DNA of 64,000 nucleotides, from NCBI RefSeq assembly GCF_000300255.2, contig NC_020913.1, forward strand, positions 248,001 to 312,000. The letters are read 5' to 3'. The DNA comes from Candidatus Methanomethylophilus alvi Mx1201. Lineage in GTDB: Archaea; Thermoplasmatota; Thermoplasmata; Methanomassiliicoccales; Methanomethylophilaceae. This document shows, piece after piece, positions 28,068 to 37,282 of this stretch. A program made the position numbers and the translations under genes. The number at the start of each line of letters is the position of its first letter. Within the stretch, counting starts at the first letter, position 1. The notes under the pieces were generated by a model that searched no databases, was not told the origin of the DNA, and was given only the letters and a program-made list of their open reading frames with translations.

Positions 28068-29479
28068 AGTCCCAGGCGGTCGAAACCGTTCTTCAAGGCT
28101 TTCGGTATGCGATCTATGACATCGGTGGCAATCATCCCGTAGGAGAATTTATTGAATGCCAATTCTCCGGCTTTTCCGGAGATGTATGCCCCCAGATATC
28201 CCGCCTCATATGCATCCATGCCCTTGGCCAATAGGCCTCCGATGATCCCTGCAAGCACATCGCCTGTGCCGCCGGTGGTCATGCCCGGTGTCCCGGTGCC
28301 ATTGATCTTTACAGAGTCTCCGTTAGATATGATGTCATATCTTCCTTTGAGAACGATCGTACATCCGAGTCTCGATGAGGTCTTCCTCACATCTTCTGGA
28401 TCCTTGGAACTTCCGCCGATGCGCAGATATTCTCCGGAATGCGGTGTCAGGACGGTCTGAGGACCTTTGGCGTTGAAATCGGTGCCGAGGGCATTCAATC
28501 CGTCGGCATCTATCACGAGGGGTTTTCTGCATAGGGATACGAATTCCTTTACCGCTTCGAATGTATGTTCGTCTCTTCCCAGCCCCGGCCCGATCAACAC
28601 GGCATCACAGACTTCCGACATTTTCAGAAGTTCTTTGACATGGTCATGGCACAAGGTGCTCCCTCTGAGTTTTCTTACCATCAGCACGGGGGACTGTGCC
28701 GCCACTTCGTGGTAACTGGATTCAGGGGTGGCTATCGTGACGAGGTCGACTCCGGTACGCATTGCCGCCATTGCCGCCATGGCAGGGGCACCGTAATACG
28801 GCCCCCCTCCGATTACCAGGAGGCTTCCGTTCGCTCCTTTGTGACTGTCTTTCGTCGGTATCGGATATCTATACAGATCCCCGGGGCCTGTGTGGGTGTA
28901 AGCCTTCTCGGGGATGCCGATGTCTGCCACGACTATCTCTCCGGAGTTCTTCTCATCCATGCCTTCCTTGACGTCGTGCATGGTGATCGTAATATCGGGT
29001 ATGACGCTTTTCGGAGAACCAATCCCTGTAGGTACATCTATCGAGACGATGGGTCCTTGGAATTTACGGGTGTAGTCGATGTATGCCTCTATCTCGGGAC
29101 GCAGTTTTCCCTTGGTTCCTGTTCCCAATACGGCATCCACCAGAACATCGTAGTCTCTGTTGTTGGGATCGAATTGGACAACAGGGCATACTAGTTCGGA
29201 TAGATATGTGGATGCTGCACCGGGGCGAACCTTGGACGGATCTCCGATGATGCATACGCTCACATCTTCCTCTGCAAGGTGGATGGCGGTGGCGAATCCG
29301 TCGCCCCCGTTGTTCCCATGACCGCAGAAGATGATGAAGCGTTGGCCGTGGAATCTTTCCCTCAGGAGATCGGCTACCGCTTTGCCTGCATTATCCATAA
29401 GGGTCAGAACACTCGTTCCGAGGGCCTCGGAATTGGCATCCATGACCTTCGAGTCGAGCGATGAGATCATTATGCTCAC
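28064..29479 (-). CDS. nnr: Bifunctional NAD(P)H-hydrate epimerase/dehydratase
   Basis: A 471-aa fusion. The N-terminal YjeF_N epimerase domain (about 1-210) has GHGNNGGDGFA and DAVLGTGTKG. The C-terminal ribokinase-like dehydratase (about 225-465) has GPGLGRDE, DADGLNAL and TTGGTGDVLAG. It repairs hydrated NAD(P)H, using ADP or ATP. The GTG at 29479 overlaps the SRP19 stop; the ATG at 29470 would shorten it by 3 residues and is equally possible. Confidence 0.9.
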   Translation of the reverse strand: MSIMISSLDSKVMDANSEALGTSVLTLMDNAGKAVADLLRERFHGQRFIIFCGHGNNGGDGFATAIHLAEEDVSVCIIGDPSKVRPGAASTYLSELVCPVVQFDPNNRDYDVLVDAVLGTGTKGKLRPEIEAYIDYTRKFQGPIVSIDVPTGIGSPKSVIPDITITMHDVKEGMDEKNSGEIVVADIGIPEKAYTHTGPGDLYRYPIPTKDSHKGANGSLLVIGGGPYYGAPAMAAMAAMRTGVDLVTIATPESSYHEVAAQSPVLMVRKLRGSTLCHDHVKELLKMSEVCDAVLIGPGLGRDEHTFEAVKEFVSLCRKPLVIDADGLNALGTDFNAKGPQTVLTPHSGEYLRIGGSSKDPEDVRKTSSRLGCTIVLKGRYDIISNGDSVKINGTGTPGMTTGGTGDVLAGIIGGLLAKGMDAYEAGYLGAYISGKAGELAFNKFSYGMIATDVIDRIPKALKNGFDRLGL

Positions 29480-29769
29480 TTCTGATTCTTTACTAGGATC
29501 TCGCCGATCTTGGGGAGGATCTCGGATTTTTTCATCTTACCTTTCTCTACGCGCACACATCCGCGTTTAGAAGGCCAATCCGATGGATAGCTCTTGTCTT
29601 CGATGACGCGATATTCCAGATCCAGGAGTATCGCCCCCTTTGCGATCATGTCCAAGGAAGGCTGTTTCACGCAAAGTGCCGTCGGAAGTCTTCTTCCCTG
29701 AGCGCGGGTGAGCCCCGAGTCGAAATACTCGGGCCACAGAACGATTGCGGTGTCGTCATCGTAAGCCAT
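29476..29769 (-). CDS. srp19: Signal recognition particle 19 kDa protein
   Basis: A 97-aa SRP19. Conserved features: the early VLWPEYFDSGLTRAQGRR, which contacts the SRP RNA tetraloops, and YPSDWPSKRGCVRV near the middle, followed by a Lys-rich C-terminus. SRP19 folds the S domain of 7S RNA so that SRP54 can bind. The ATG at 29769 was preferred over a TTG three codons earlier. It overlaps nnr downstream. Confidence 0.9.
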   Translation of the reverse strand: MAYDDDTAIVLWPEYFDSGLTRAQGRRLPTALCVKQPSLDMIAKGAILLDLEYRVIEDKSYPSDWPSKRGCVRVEKGKMKKSEILPKIGEILVKNQK

Positions 29770-29833
29770 AGAGATCAATCCGACGTATGCGGAATCTGGT
29801 TAAAATCAATTGCTAGGAAACTGTTGGAAAAGT

Positions 29834-29855
29834 GGCCCCGGGGGCAGGCCCCGGG
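29834..29855 (-). terminator. Terminator of rps8e
   Basis: On the minus strand, a GC-rich hairpin (CCCGGGG / CCCCGGG type arms with a small bulge) about 20 nt beyond the S8e stop is followed by ACTTTTCC. Confidence 0.5.
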
Positions 29856-29873
29856 TAAGTAACGTCAGTCCGA

Positions 29874-30254
29874 TCAGTTGATCAGAACAGCGTTGATGGC
29901 ACCATCCTGTCCGGGCCTGGAGGTGACGATGGCGTCTCCGGCCTCGGTGGAGATCTTAGCTCCCTTGTTGATGATGTTACGCTGTACGAAGTTGGGGTCG
30001 GAAGGGTTGGCGGTAACGTTGAGGATCTTGACCTTCTTGGTGGTGTTGGTCTTCTTGTCCACGACGTTCGCGTACTCGGCGTAGAGCATTCCAACCTTGA
30101 CGCTTCCACCCATTCCGCGGTACTGCCTGAGGGATTCAGTTCCAAGTCTGGTGTACTGCTTCTCTCTGCTGATCTCGAACTTTCTCTTGCTCCTGGCGAG
30201 GACGAGCCTGCCACCGGTGGATTTCCTGTTGGATTTACCCTGCCATAGTGCCAT
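29874..30254 (-). CDS. rps8e: Small subunit ribosomal protein S8e
   Basis: A 126-aa S8e protein. The basic N-terminus ALWQGKSNRKSTGGRL and central NVVDKKTNTTKKVKIL are diagnostic, with NPSDPNFVQRNIINKGAKI near the C-terminus. It binds 16S rRNA. It is monocistronic: its promoter (CATTAAATATTGG on the minus strand, ~30 nt upstream) lies in the 47-bp gap after the upstream phosphoesterase. Confidence 0.95.
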   Translation of the reverse strand: MALWQGKSNRKSTGGRLVLARSKRKFEISREKQYTRLGTESLRQYRGMGGSVKVGMLYAEYANVVDKKTNTTKKVKILNVTANPSDPNFVQRNIINKGAKISTEAGDAIVTSRPGQDGAINAVLIN

Positions 30255-30301
30255 GTTAATCGCCCCTGCTATCGTAGACCAATATTTAATGCTTATTCCT
30301 T

Positions 30302-30949
30302 TTAAGCAGGGTCCAACGGCCCTATAAAGCGCACGTACGCGCGTTTATCTTCGATTATTACAATGGCGGCACATCCGTCCTTGGCCGGGCCGGGGTTTAC
30401 GAAAAGCGTCCCGTCGATATACTTGGCACCGATGTCTTCGTGGATGTGTCCGGAAAGTGCGACTATCGGATGGAATTCTTCGACGATCTTCCTTATGGCC
30501 GGACTTCCGACGCTGGTGCCGTTGGGGATGTGGTCCAGCGTCCCGTAGGCGGGTGCGTGCGTCATCAGGATCATGCCCTCCTTGGATATGGGCCTCAGTT
30601 TGGAATCGATCTCCTCCTCTGTGAGTTCGAAGGGTGTGCCGAATATCGTTATGTTCGATCCTCCGAGACCTACCAGGTCGTAGTCTCCGACCTTCACAGT
30701 TTTCCCATGCATGTCCGTGGCCACGGCCTTTATTTTGTCGGGGAGGTCGCGCGGATCGCAGTTCCCGGGAAGGACGTATGTCTTGCACTTTATGGAGGAG
30801 ACGATCTCTACGGCATCGTTTGCCGTCCCCATGTCCGTGACGTCACCCAGAAAGAGGACGCCTTCAGGGTTCTCTTTCTCGATGATGCTGTTTATCCATT
30901 CGATGTTGGAGGCCTTCTGATGGAGGTCGGTGATGACCAGGAATTTCAT
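30302..30949 (-). CDS. YfcE/MJ0936-like metallophosphoesterase
   Basis: A 215-aa calcineurin-like phosphoesterase. The metal motifs are TDLHQ (residues 7-11), LGDVTD (about 34-39), PGNCD (about 61-65), THAPAYG and GHIHE. N-C-D instead of N-H-D in the third motif is a known variant in small archaeal/bacterial phosphoesterases of this type. Substrate unknown. It is divergent from marR, with an inverted repeat between the two genes. Confidence 0.8.
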   Translation of the reverse strand: MKFLVITDLHQKASNIEWINSIIEKENPEGVLFLGDVTDMGTANDAVEIVSSIKCKTYVLPGNCDPRDLPDKIKAVATDMHGKTVKVGDYDLVGLGGSNITIFGTPFELTEEEIDSKLRPISKEGMILMTHAPAYGTLDHIPNGTSVGSPAIRKIVEEFHPIVALSGHIHEDIGAKYIDGTLFVNPGPAKDGCAAIVIIEDKRAYVRFIGPLDPA

Positions 30950-30957
30950 ACGACACG

Positions 30958-30975
30958 GTATGGATTATACCATAC
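30958..30975. promoter_or_regulatory. Candidate operator in the phosphoesterase/marR interval
   Basis: Inverted repeat GTATGG-ATTATA-CCATAC (6-bp arms, 6-nt AT spacer), 9 bp upstream of the phosphoesterase start and 69 bp upstream of marR. Size and symmetry fit a winged-helix MarR dimer site. Confidence 0.45.
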
Positions 30976-31043
30976 TTATCCATTATCTGTACGGGTTTTC
31001 GTCAGAGGATTAATAACATCGGTGCAGATGCCATTATGATAAG

Positions 31044-31460
31044 ATGGCAGATGCCGAACATTTCATAACGTTGGCTCTGGAATCGTGGCGTCGTTTCTCC
31101 GCGGATTTCGGTGAGAAAATGCAGCCGTACGGCCTTACCGTCGCACAGGCTCTGATGATACGCGAGATCGGTATCCACAAGAGCGGCATATCCAAAATAG
31201 ACCTGGCCAAGGTGATGGGGGTGAACAGGTCGATGATCACGAACACCCTCAAGAATCTGGGGGACTATATCGTTCTGACCGCCGTCGACAAACGGAAGTC
31301 CCTCCTGACGCTCTCCGCCGAAGGAAAGGCCCTTTATTCCAAGATGACCAGGTTGATCAGCGAGGCCGCCACGGCCACCGTGGAGGCGTTGTCCGAGGAA
31401 GATCTGGAGGCTCTGAAGAACATCGTCAGTAAAATGAAGAACGGCTATGTGCAGCCTTGA
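31044..31460 (+). CDS. MarR-family transcriptional regulator
   Basis: A 138-aa winged-helix regulator. The recognition helix region ISKIDLAKVMGVNRSMITNTLKNL is at about 50-73, the wing with DKRKSLLTLSAEGKAL follows near 80-95, and both termini form the dimerisation helices. MarR proteins commonly repress their own gene and a neighbour; the divergent phosphoesterase with a palindrome in between is the natural candidate. Ligand unknown. Confidence 0.88.
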   Translation: MADAEHFITLALESWRRFSADFGEKMQPYGLTVAQALMIREIGIHKSGISKIDLAKVMGVNRSMITNTLKNLGDYIVLTAVDKRKSLLTLSAEGKALYSKMTRLISEAATATVEALSEEDLEALKNIVSKMKNGYVQP

Positions 31461-31593
31461 TCCCCATTCTGCGGAACAAGGGATGCCGTTTTCGATACGG
31501 GGTCAATGTAAGTTCCGGGGCGTGGATACGATACCGGGGGATATGTGGTCCGACATGGCATTCAGGGGCCCTGTTCCGCCCCGGATCCTACAT

Positions 31594-31610
31594 TGTTTAT
31601 TGAATAAACA
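31594..31610. repeat. 17-bp perfect palindrome
   Basis: TGTTTATT-G-AATAAACA lies in the 190-bp interval between the convergent marR and TerB-like genes. It could be a regulatory-protein site or a weak hairpin; it has no run of T after it. The rest of this interval shows no gene. Confidence 0.5.
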
Positions 31611-31650
31611 TGCACATATATCATGATTGCCGGAGAGGGCCGGTCTCTCT

Positions 31651-32106
31651 TCATTCAATAAGCCGTCTAATCCATCTCTTCTCTCTGAAGGAGATTCTTC
31701 CATCTATCGCACATACCATCATGCAGACCGTTATTATGTCATCCTTCAATTCCTGGGATACGAGACCCAGGATGTCGACCATGAGGTCCATGACTTCCTT
31801 GTAATCCTTGGATCTGTCGAGTCCCAGTTCCTTGAACATGGATCTGGCATCCTCGTATGTCACATCCTTCCCCATGAGGAGACAGAGGGATGGTTGCAGG
31901 ACGGAGAATTCCTCCTTGGAGAGCTTGCCGTCTGCCGCTATCGAGCAGAGGATGAAGTCCGCATAGATGGTCATCCCGTCCATCCCGTTCTTGGTGATGG
32001 CGGACAGTGCGGTCAAGATCCCGACGGACTTCTCTTTTATTACAGCAGAGTAGGTGAGGGGGTCCATCTTCTCGAATTCTTTGCAGAGCCTGTCGAAATC
32101 GCTCAT
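31651..32106 (-). CDS. TerB-like domain protein
   Basis: A 151-aa all-helical protein resembling TerB-like domains. Two acidic turns are visible, AADGKLSKEEF (about residues 56-66) and CAIDGRISFREKRWI (about 133-147), as in the metal-binding TerB fold. The ATG at 32106 was chosen because the upstream part of the frame overlaps the ACR3 gene on the same strand. It lies 53 nt downstream of the ACR3 gene, possibly in one unit. The role is unknown; tellurite resistance should not be assumed. Confidence 0.65.
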   Translation of the reverse strand: MSDFDRLCKEFEKMDPLTYSAVIKEKSVGILTALSAITKNGMDGMTIYADFILCSIAADGKLSKEEFSVLQPSLCLLMGKDVTYEDARSMFKELGLDRSKDYKEVMDLMVDILGLVSQELKDDIITVCMMVCAIDGRISFREKRWIRRLIE

Positions 32107-32159
32107 ATCAGAATATATTGATAAATCAAATAAAATTATTTTCCAATACCTGTGATGTG

Positions 32160-33134
32160 TCAGGGACAGCCGTCCGATGTCTTCGGACCTTCTTTCGTAT
32201 TCCATTTCAGGAGTGCGGCCGATATCAGCGACAGTACGGGGAGCTCGATCAGAGGCCCTATCACCAATGCCAGGGATATCAACGGGCTGTCGGGGAATGT
32301 GGCGACTGCGATAGCCAATGCGAGCGGCGAGTTCCTGGCCAAAGTGGTGAAGTTCAACGAGACTATGTCTCTGCGGGGGAATCCGAGACCTCTCCCTATC
32401 GCCTGTGCCACTGCCAGCAAGACCGTGAAGAATATGAGGAGAGGTATGAAGAGTTCCAGCAGCATCGCAGGGTTGTCCATGAGCGTGTCTCCTTCCGAGG
32501 CGAACATCACCGCGACCGCCAGGCACAGGAACAGGAGTTGAAGATGGTCCCCCTTCTCGGACAGAGCGTTCCAGATCCTTTCGTGGGTTCCGAATGCGCG
32601 TTTGAATATCAGGGATGCGGCCAAAGGGACCGCCAGGACCACGGCCATGTCGACAAGGAGGGACGCCGTATGCATGTCAGCACCGTCTCCTATGAACACC
32701 AGAAGATATACGGGCATCAGGACGATCTGCAGAATGAGATTAAGCGGCAGGATGGAGAGACCCAGCTCCACATTCCCTTTACTCATGCCGGTGAATACTA
32801 TGTACCAGTCGGTACACGGGGTGACCAGGAGCATGAGGAGACCGATACGTATGTCGACGGAGTCGGGGAAGAATATGATCCCGAGCAGATATGCCAGAAC
32901 CGGTGTGAAGAGGAAATTTATAGCAAGTGCCGCACCGGTGAAACGTATGTTGGCGAAGGATCCGCTCACCTTGCGGAGGTCTACGGACAGGAACAGGACG
33001 AACAGGAGCATCATCAAGAATATCTCTACGGCCGTCGACGGTGCGGCACCCAGGGGTGTGACGTCTCCCAGGACGATCCCTATGATCGCGGCGGCCATGA
33101 TCAATATGGGCTGTCCCCTGCCCATCAGATCCAT
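32160..33134 (-). CDS. ACR3/BASS-family transporter (probable arsenite efflux)
   Basis: A 324-aa membrane protein with about ten helices, of the bile acid:sodium symporter superfamily. The segment VTPCTDWYIVFTGMSKGN near residues 103-120 contains the ACR3 cysteine motif CTDW required for As(III) transport, followed by LGLSILPLNLILQI. The C-terminal ARNSPLALAIAVATFP matches the second conserved helix of the family. Arsenite extrusion is the likely role; no ArsR or ArsC is adjacent, but a TetR-type gene is just upstream. Confidence 0.8.
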   Translation of the reverse strand: MDLMGRGQPILIMAAAIIGIVLGDVTPLGAAPSTAVEIFLMMLLFVLFLSVDLRKVSGSFANIRFTGAALAINFLFTPVLAYLLGIIFFPDSVDIRIGLLMLLVTPCTDWYIVFTGMSKGNVELGLSILPLNLILQIVLMPVYLLVFIGDGADMHTASLLVDMAVVLAVPLAASLIFKRAFGTHERIWNALSEKGDHLQLLFLCLAVAVMFASEGDTLMDNPAMLLELFIPLLIFFTVLLAVAQAIGRGLGFPRRDIVSLNFTTLARNSPLALAIAVATFPDSPLISLALVIGPLIELPVLSLISAALLKWNTKEGPKTSDGCP

Positions 33135-33234
33135 TCGTTTTCCTCTCTTAATATAATATGAATAATGTCTGCAGGCGGGCCGATTTAAAGATTCTGATTT
33201 TTAAGTAGACACATTCACGAATCTGTGGATGAAA

Positions 33235-33798
33235 TCATTTCTTATAGCGGCCGAGACCGCCTTGTATGAATCCGCCGACCAGGTCCCTGGTCTCCTCCCA
33301 GTCCTTTTCCCCTTTGCGGTATGCGGCCCTGTTGATGGCGAGGCACCCGTTGAGCTGGAAAAGGAAGAGTGTCCGGGCCTGTTCCGGAGATAGGTCGCAT
33401 TGATGGGTCAGGGATGCGACGTATTTCGCCTCTGAATATGACGAGATCCTGTCGATGATCTTCTCCGTCAGCGATTCGTTGAAGAACACCGCACCATACT
33501 CCGGATGTTCGCGGACCTTGTCGCATATCCCATACGGACAGTTGTATTGCCCATCCGTCAGTGTGCAGCGGTACGGCCTCCTTGAAGGCTCTTCTTCCAG
33601 AGCCTCGTCTATGATCTCGTCGAGGGTGGCTGAGAGGTTTCTGTAATGGGTGTAGAACGTGCCGCGGTCGATACCGGCGGAATCGCAGATGTTTTTGACG
33701 GTTATTCTCTCGAAAGGAGAGTCGCAGAGATACTTCAATAATGCTTTCTTTATACGCATCTTGGTGCTTTCCGTACGAGGGTCCGGTCTCCTTCCCAT
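33235..33798 (-). CDS. TetR/AcrR-family regulator
   Basis: A 187-aa TetR-type protein. The N-terminal helix-turn-helix region (KALLKYLCDSPFERITVKNICDSAGIDRGTFYTHY) spans about residues 18-52. The C-terminal ligand domain contains several cysteines (CTLTDGQYNCPYGIC near 78-92), so a metal or thiol-reactive ligand is conceivable. It lies between the PP-loop fusion gene (15-nt gap) and the ACR3 transporter (100-bp gap), all on the minus strand. It may control both. Confidence 0.88.
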   Translation of the reverse strand: MGRRPDPRTESTKMRIKKALLKYLCDSPFERITVKNICDSAGIDRGTFYTHYRNLSATLDEIIDEALEEEPSRRPYRCTLTDGQYNCPYGICDKVREHPEYGAVFFNESLTEKIIDRISSYSEAKYVASLTHQCDLSPEQARTLFLFQLNGCLAINRAAYRKGEKDWEETRDLVGGFIQGGLGRYKK

Positions 33799-33813
33799 AG
33801 AGTGCAGCTCCTT

Positions 33814-34764
33814 TCAGAGGAACTTTCCGTCTCTGATTATCCTCTCATACAGCACATTTATCGCTTCCGAGGGTTTCATTCCCTGTCTTCCGAGTATGTC
33901 TTCGGCCTTCGCCTTTACTATGGGGTCCACTCTGGCCGTCACGATCGATCCGCGGATCATCTTGGATTTGCCTTTGAACGCATCCTCGCATATCGAATCT
34001 ATGAATTCGTTATACTCCATGCCTCTTTCTTTGGCCAATCCGCGTATCAGATCCGTGGTCCCGGAGCCGTACTGCGAGGATTTCTTCACCCTTTCTGCAA
34101 GGAATCCGTATCCGAGGTCCCTCGCTATGTCCTTGAGGACCGATTTGCGGGACGACATGTCTGCCGGTTTCATCTCCAGAATGTCGATGTCGTCTATCCT
34201 GCTGCGAACCGAGTCTTCCAAATACGGATATATGAGGGTCTTTCCGAAATGTTTCGCGATCTTCTTCTCACAAGGCACGGATATCTCGTTGAGCCTCTGT
34301 TTGGCGGTCTCTACCAGGATGGCGTATTCGTCATCGGATGCCCCGACGAATTTCGCACAGCCCATGAAGTATTCATCGGAGCCCTGTCCTGACAATACGA
34401 TGTCTTCCTTTGCTGCCATGCAGACGCTGAAAAGCTGCAGTTCGTAGGATATCGTGAACGCATCGTCCGTATCGCCGGCCAATGCCAGTTCGGATATCAT
34501 GTCGCATATGTTGCTCTTGGATATCTGTACATGGTTCCATGTGAGTCCGATCTTTTCGGAAAGATCCTTGGCCATGGCGACATCGAATGCATTGGAGGTC
34601 CCGCATGTGTACAGGGTGACCGAGCGGGCATATCTTTTTGCAAGTGCGGATACCAGTCCCGAATCCAGTCCCCCGGAGCATGCGACTGCCACATCTTTTC
34701 CTTCGACATTCGTCTTCACCGCTTCGACGATGGAATCGCGGAGTTCTGTATGGCACGTCATCAT
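33814..34764 (-). CDS. Asn-synthase-like PP-loop ATPase fused to a RelB/DinJ-like tail
   Basis: A 316-aa protein. The N-terminal ~250 residues resemble the asparagine synthase/N-type ATP pyrophosphatase domain: PP-loop VACSGGLDSGLVSAL near 27-41, then IVLSGQGSDEYFMGCAKF near 125, as in AsnB-type active sites. There is no glutaminase domain. The last ~50 residues (MIRGSIVTARVDPIVKAKAE, then GMKPSEAINVLYERI) look like the RelB/DinJ antitoxin, a ribbon-helix-helix DNA-binding and toxin-neutralising domain, in the same reading frame without a stop. Start is the first of two ATGs at 34764; a longer frame upstream is unlikely. No RelE-like toxin gene is adjacent. The function may be amide-ligase or tRNA/nucleotide chemistry with self-regulation, but that is inference. 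Confidence 0.72.
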   Translation of the reverse strand: MMTCHTELRDSIVEAVKTNVEGKDVAVACSGGLDSGLVSALAKRYARSVTLYTCGTSNAFDVAMAKDLSEKIGLTWNHVQISKSNICDMISELALAGDTDDAFTISYELQLFSVCMAAKEDIVLSGQGSDEYFMGCAKFVGASDDEYAILVETAKQRLNEISVPCEKKIAKHFGKTLIYPYLEDSVRSRIDDIDILEMKPADMSSRKSVLKDIARDLGYGFLAERVKKSSQYGSGTTDLIRGLAKERGMEYNEFIDSICEDAFKGKSKMIRGSIVTARVDPIVKAKAEDILGRQGMKPSEAINVLYERIIRDGKFL

Positions 34765-34881
34765 GCCTGTAGAACAGACACATGATGATAAAATCGACGA
34801 TGCCCATCCATTTGGAATAAGACTCGTCATAGATATCGATCGCCGGATGCAGTGTTTACATACAATTGGGTAGAATAATGG

Positions 34882-34964
34882 CGTGGAGGGAGGGATTCGA
34901 ACCCCCGGGTCCTACGGACACCAGATTAGCAGTCTGGCGCCTTACCAGGCTGGGCCACCTCCAC
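34882..34964 (-). tRNA. tRNA-Ser(GCU)
   Basis: An 83-nt type II tRNA with a 7-bp acceptor stem (GTGGAGG/CCTCCAC), anticodon loop CTGCTAA with anticodon GCT, a long variable arm (GTCCGTAGGAC) and T loop TTCGAAT. The discriminator is G and CCA is not encoded. It reads AGC/AGU serine codons. No intron. Confidence 0.95.
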
Positions 34965-35143
34965 GTATGTCGGCGCATAATGCGTAATCCTATTAAAAAA
35001 CATGGGTTGTCAAAAGGCGGTTTTCGGGAGATTACATTCAATTTTACTTATTATTATTCATCGTTCTATACATTATAATATATGGGATGTGTTTGGAAAT
35101 TCTGGCAGATCCGTATAAGATTCGGACAATCTTCCCTGTTTTA

Positions 35144-35178
35144 GAAATATTTATATACTAGATGTATATAGTGGGGAT
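35144..35178 (+). promoter_or_regulatory. rRNA promoter P1
   Basis: TTATATACT at 35151-35159 followed 22 nt later by GTGGGGATT, the same layout as P3. This is the most distal of three units upstream of 16S. Confidence 0.5.
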
Positions 35179-35230
35179 TACCTTGAATCAGCCGGAAACG
35201 GTGGATTGGAGGAGAAGCAACTGCTTCCTC

Positions 35231-35264
35231 GGAAGTATTAAATACTACCTAGGAATCAGGGAAT
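35231..35264 (+). promoter_or_regulatory. rRNA promoter P2
   Basis: GGAAG (BRE-like) then TTAAATACT at 35238-35246, with CAGGGAATT starting initiation-like sequence 21 nt downstream. Spacing matches P1 and P3. Confidence 0.45.
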
Positions 35265-35349
35265 TCACACGATGCAACCGCCGCATCCCTTCCGAGGGTT
35301 TGCAGGTGACACTGTACCGTGCATCTGGAATGCGAAAAACATCCCGGAT

Positions 35350-35392
35350 GAAAAGGCTTATATACTTCCCCTGTATACTGGGGAATGCGCGA
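35350..35392 (+). promoter_or_regulatory. rRNA promoter P3 (proximal)
   Basis: GAAAAGG (BRE) and TTATATACT at 35358-35366, then GGGGAATGCGCGA at 35380-35392. The last 13 nt occur identically downstream of the 23S TATA box, so they likely mark the common transcription start region. An inverted repeat TTCCCC/GGGGAA flanks the space between box and start. Confidence 0.65.
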
Positions 35393-35474
35393 GAACACAA
35401 CCTCAAACAAACAAGTGTTCTCGAATATGGAGAGCCAAGATCTCCGCCTTCGGGCGTGCACTCTTGAGCTCTGA

Positions 35475-35488
35475 CGTTCGATGCTACG
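35475..35488 (+). other. 16S processing stem, 5' arm
   Basis: CGTTCGATGCTACG is perfectly complementary to 37184-37197 beyond the 16S 3' end. Such a stem enclosing pre-16S is the usual substrate for the archaeal splicing endonuclease. Confidence 0.8.
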
Positions 35489-35606
35489 AATGTCTCGTGA
35501 AAACGGACATTCTAAGAGTGTGCCGTCACGGGACATAGGTGAAACGTGGTAAACTGCCAGTTTCAAGTTTCATTCATCTGATGACGATTAAAGTCAATAA
35601 GATTTG

Positions 35607-37073
<1,467 letters not shown>

Positions 37074-37076
37074 CGC

Positions 37077-37100
37077 AGGGTTGGGCTTCGGCCCAACCCT
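37077..37100 (+). terminator. UUCG-capped hairpin after 16S
   Basis: AGGGTTGGGC-TTCG-GCCCAACCCT, a 10-bp perfect stem with a UUCG tetraloop immediately after the mature 16S end. It may terminate, pause or guide 3' processing. The complementary arm at 37184 implies that transcription continues past it. Confidence 0.55.
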
Positions 37101-37183
37101 CAACAAATATAAAGCGCAAATAATTGCAAGGAAAATCGTAAAGGTTTTCTCGGCAGTTCCTTGGCAGCTTGCCACGCACTAAA

Positions 37184-37197
37184 CGTAGCATCGAACG
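37184..37197 (+). other. 16S processing stem, 3' arm
   Basis: CGTAGCATCGAACG pairs with the 5' arm at 35475-35488. The remaining sequence to 37282 shows no gene. Confidence 0.8.
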
Positions 37198-37282
37198 CCC
37201 ATTTCCATAATTCTTGTCATTGTTTTTCAGCATTCATTCCTTATCGGACTCGTTCTTTGAAAATATTAAAAAGAAGTTTTGT

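Larger units (their letters stand above)
34965..35606 (+). promoter_or_regulatory. 16S rRNA promoter and leader region, no protein gene
   Basis: This 640-bp interval holds three promoter-like units, a leader hairpin (CGAGAACAC at 35390-35398 with GTGTTCTCG at 35415-35423) and the 5' arm of the 16S processing stem. Small open frames within it lack ribosome sites and overlap these elements, so I do not call genes. Confidence 0.75.

Noticed and set aside
33814-33966. A separate RelB antitoxin gene
   Set aside because: The segment is in the same frame as the PP-loop domain with no stop between, and I saw no ribosome site at its internal ATG.
35162-35467. A 101-codon frame in the 16S leader
   Set aside because: It overlaps the tandem promoters and leader hairpin, and the sequence has no recognisable protein character.
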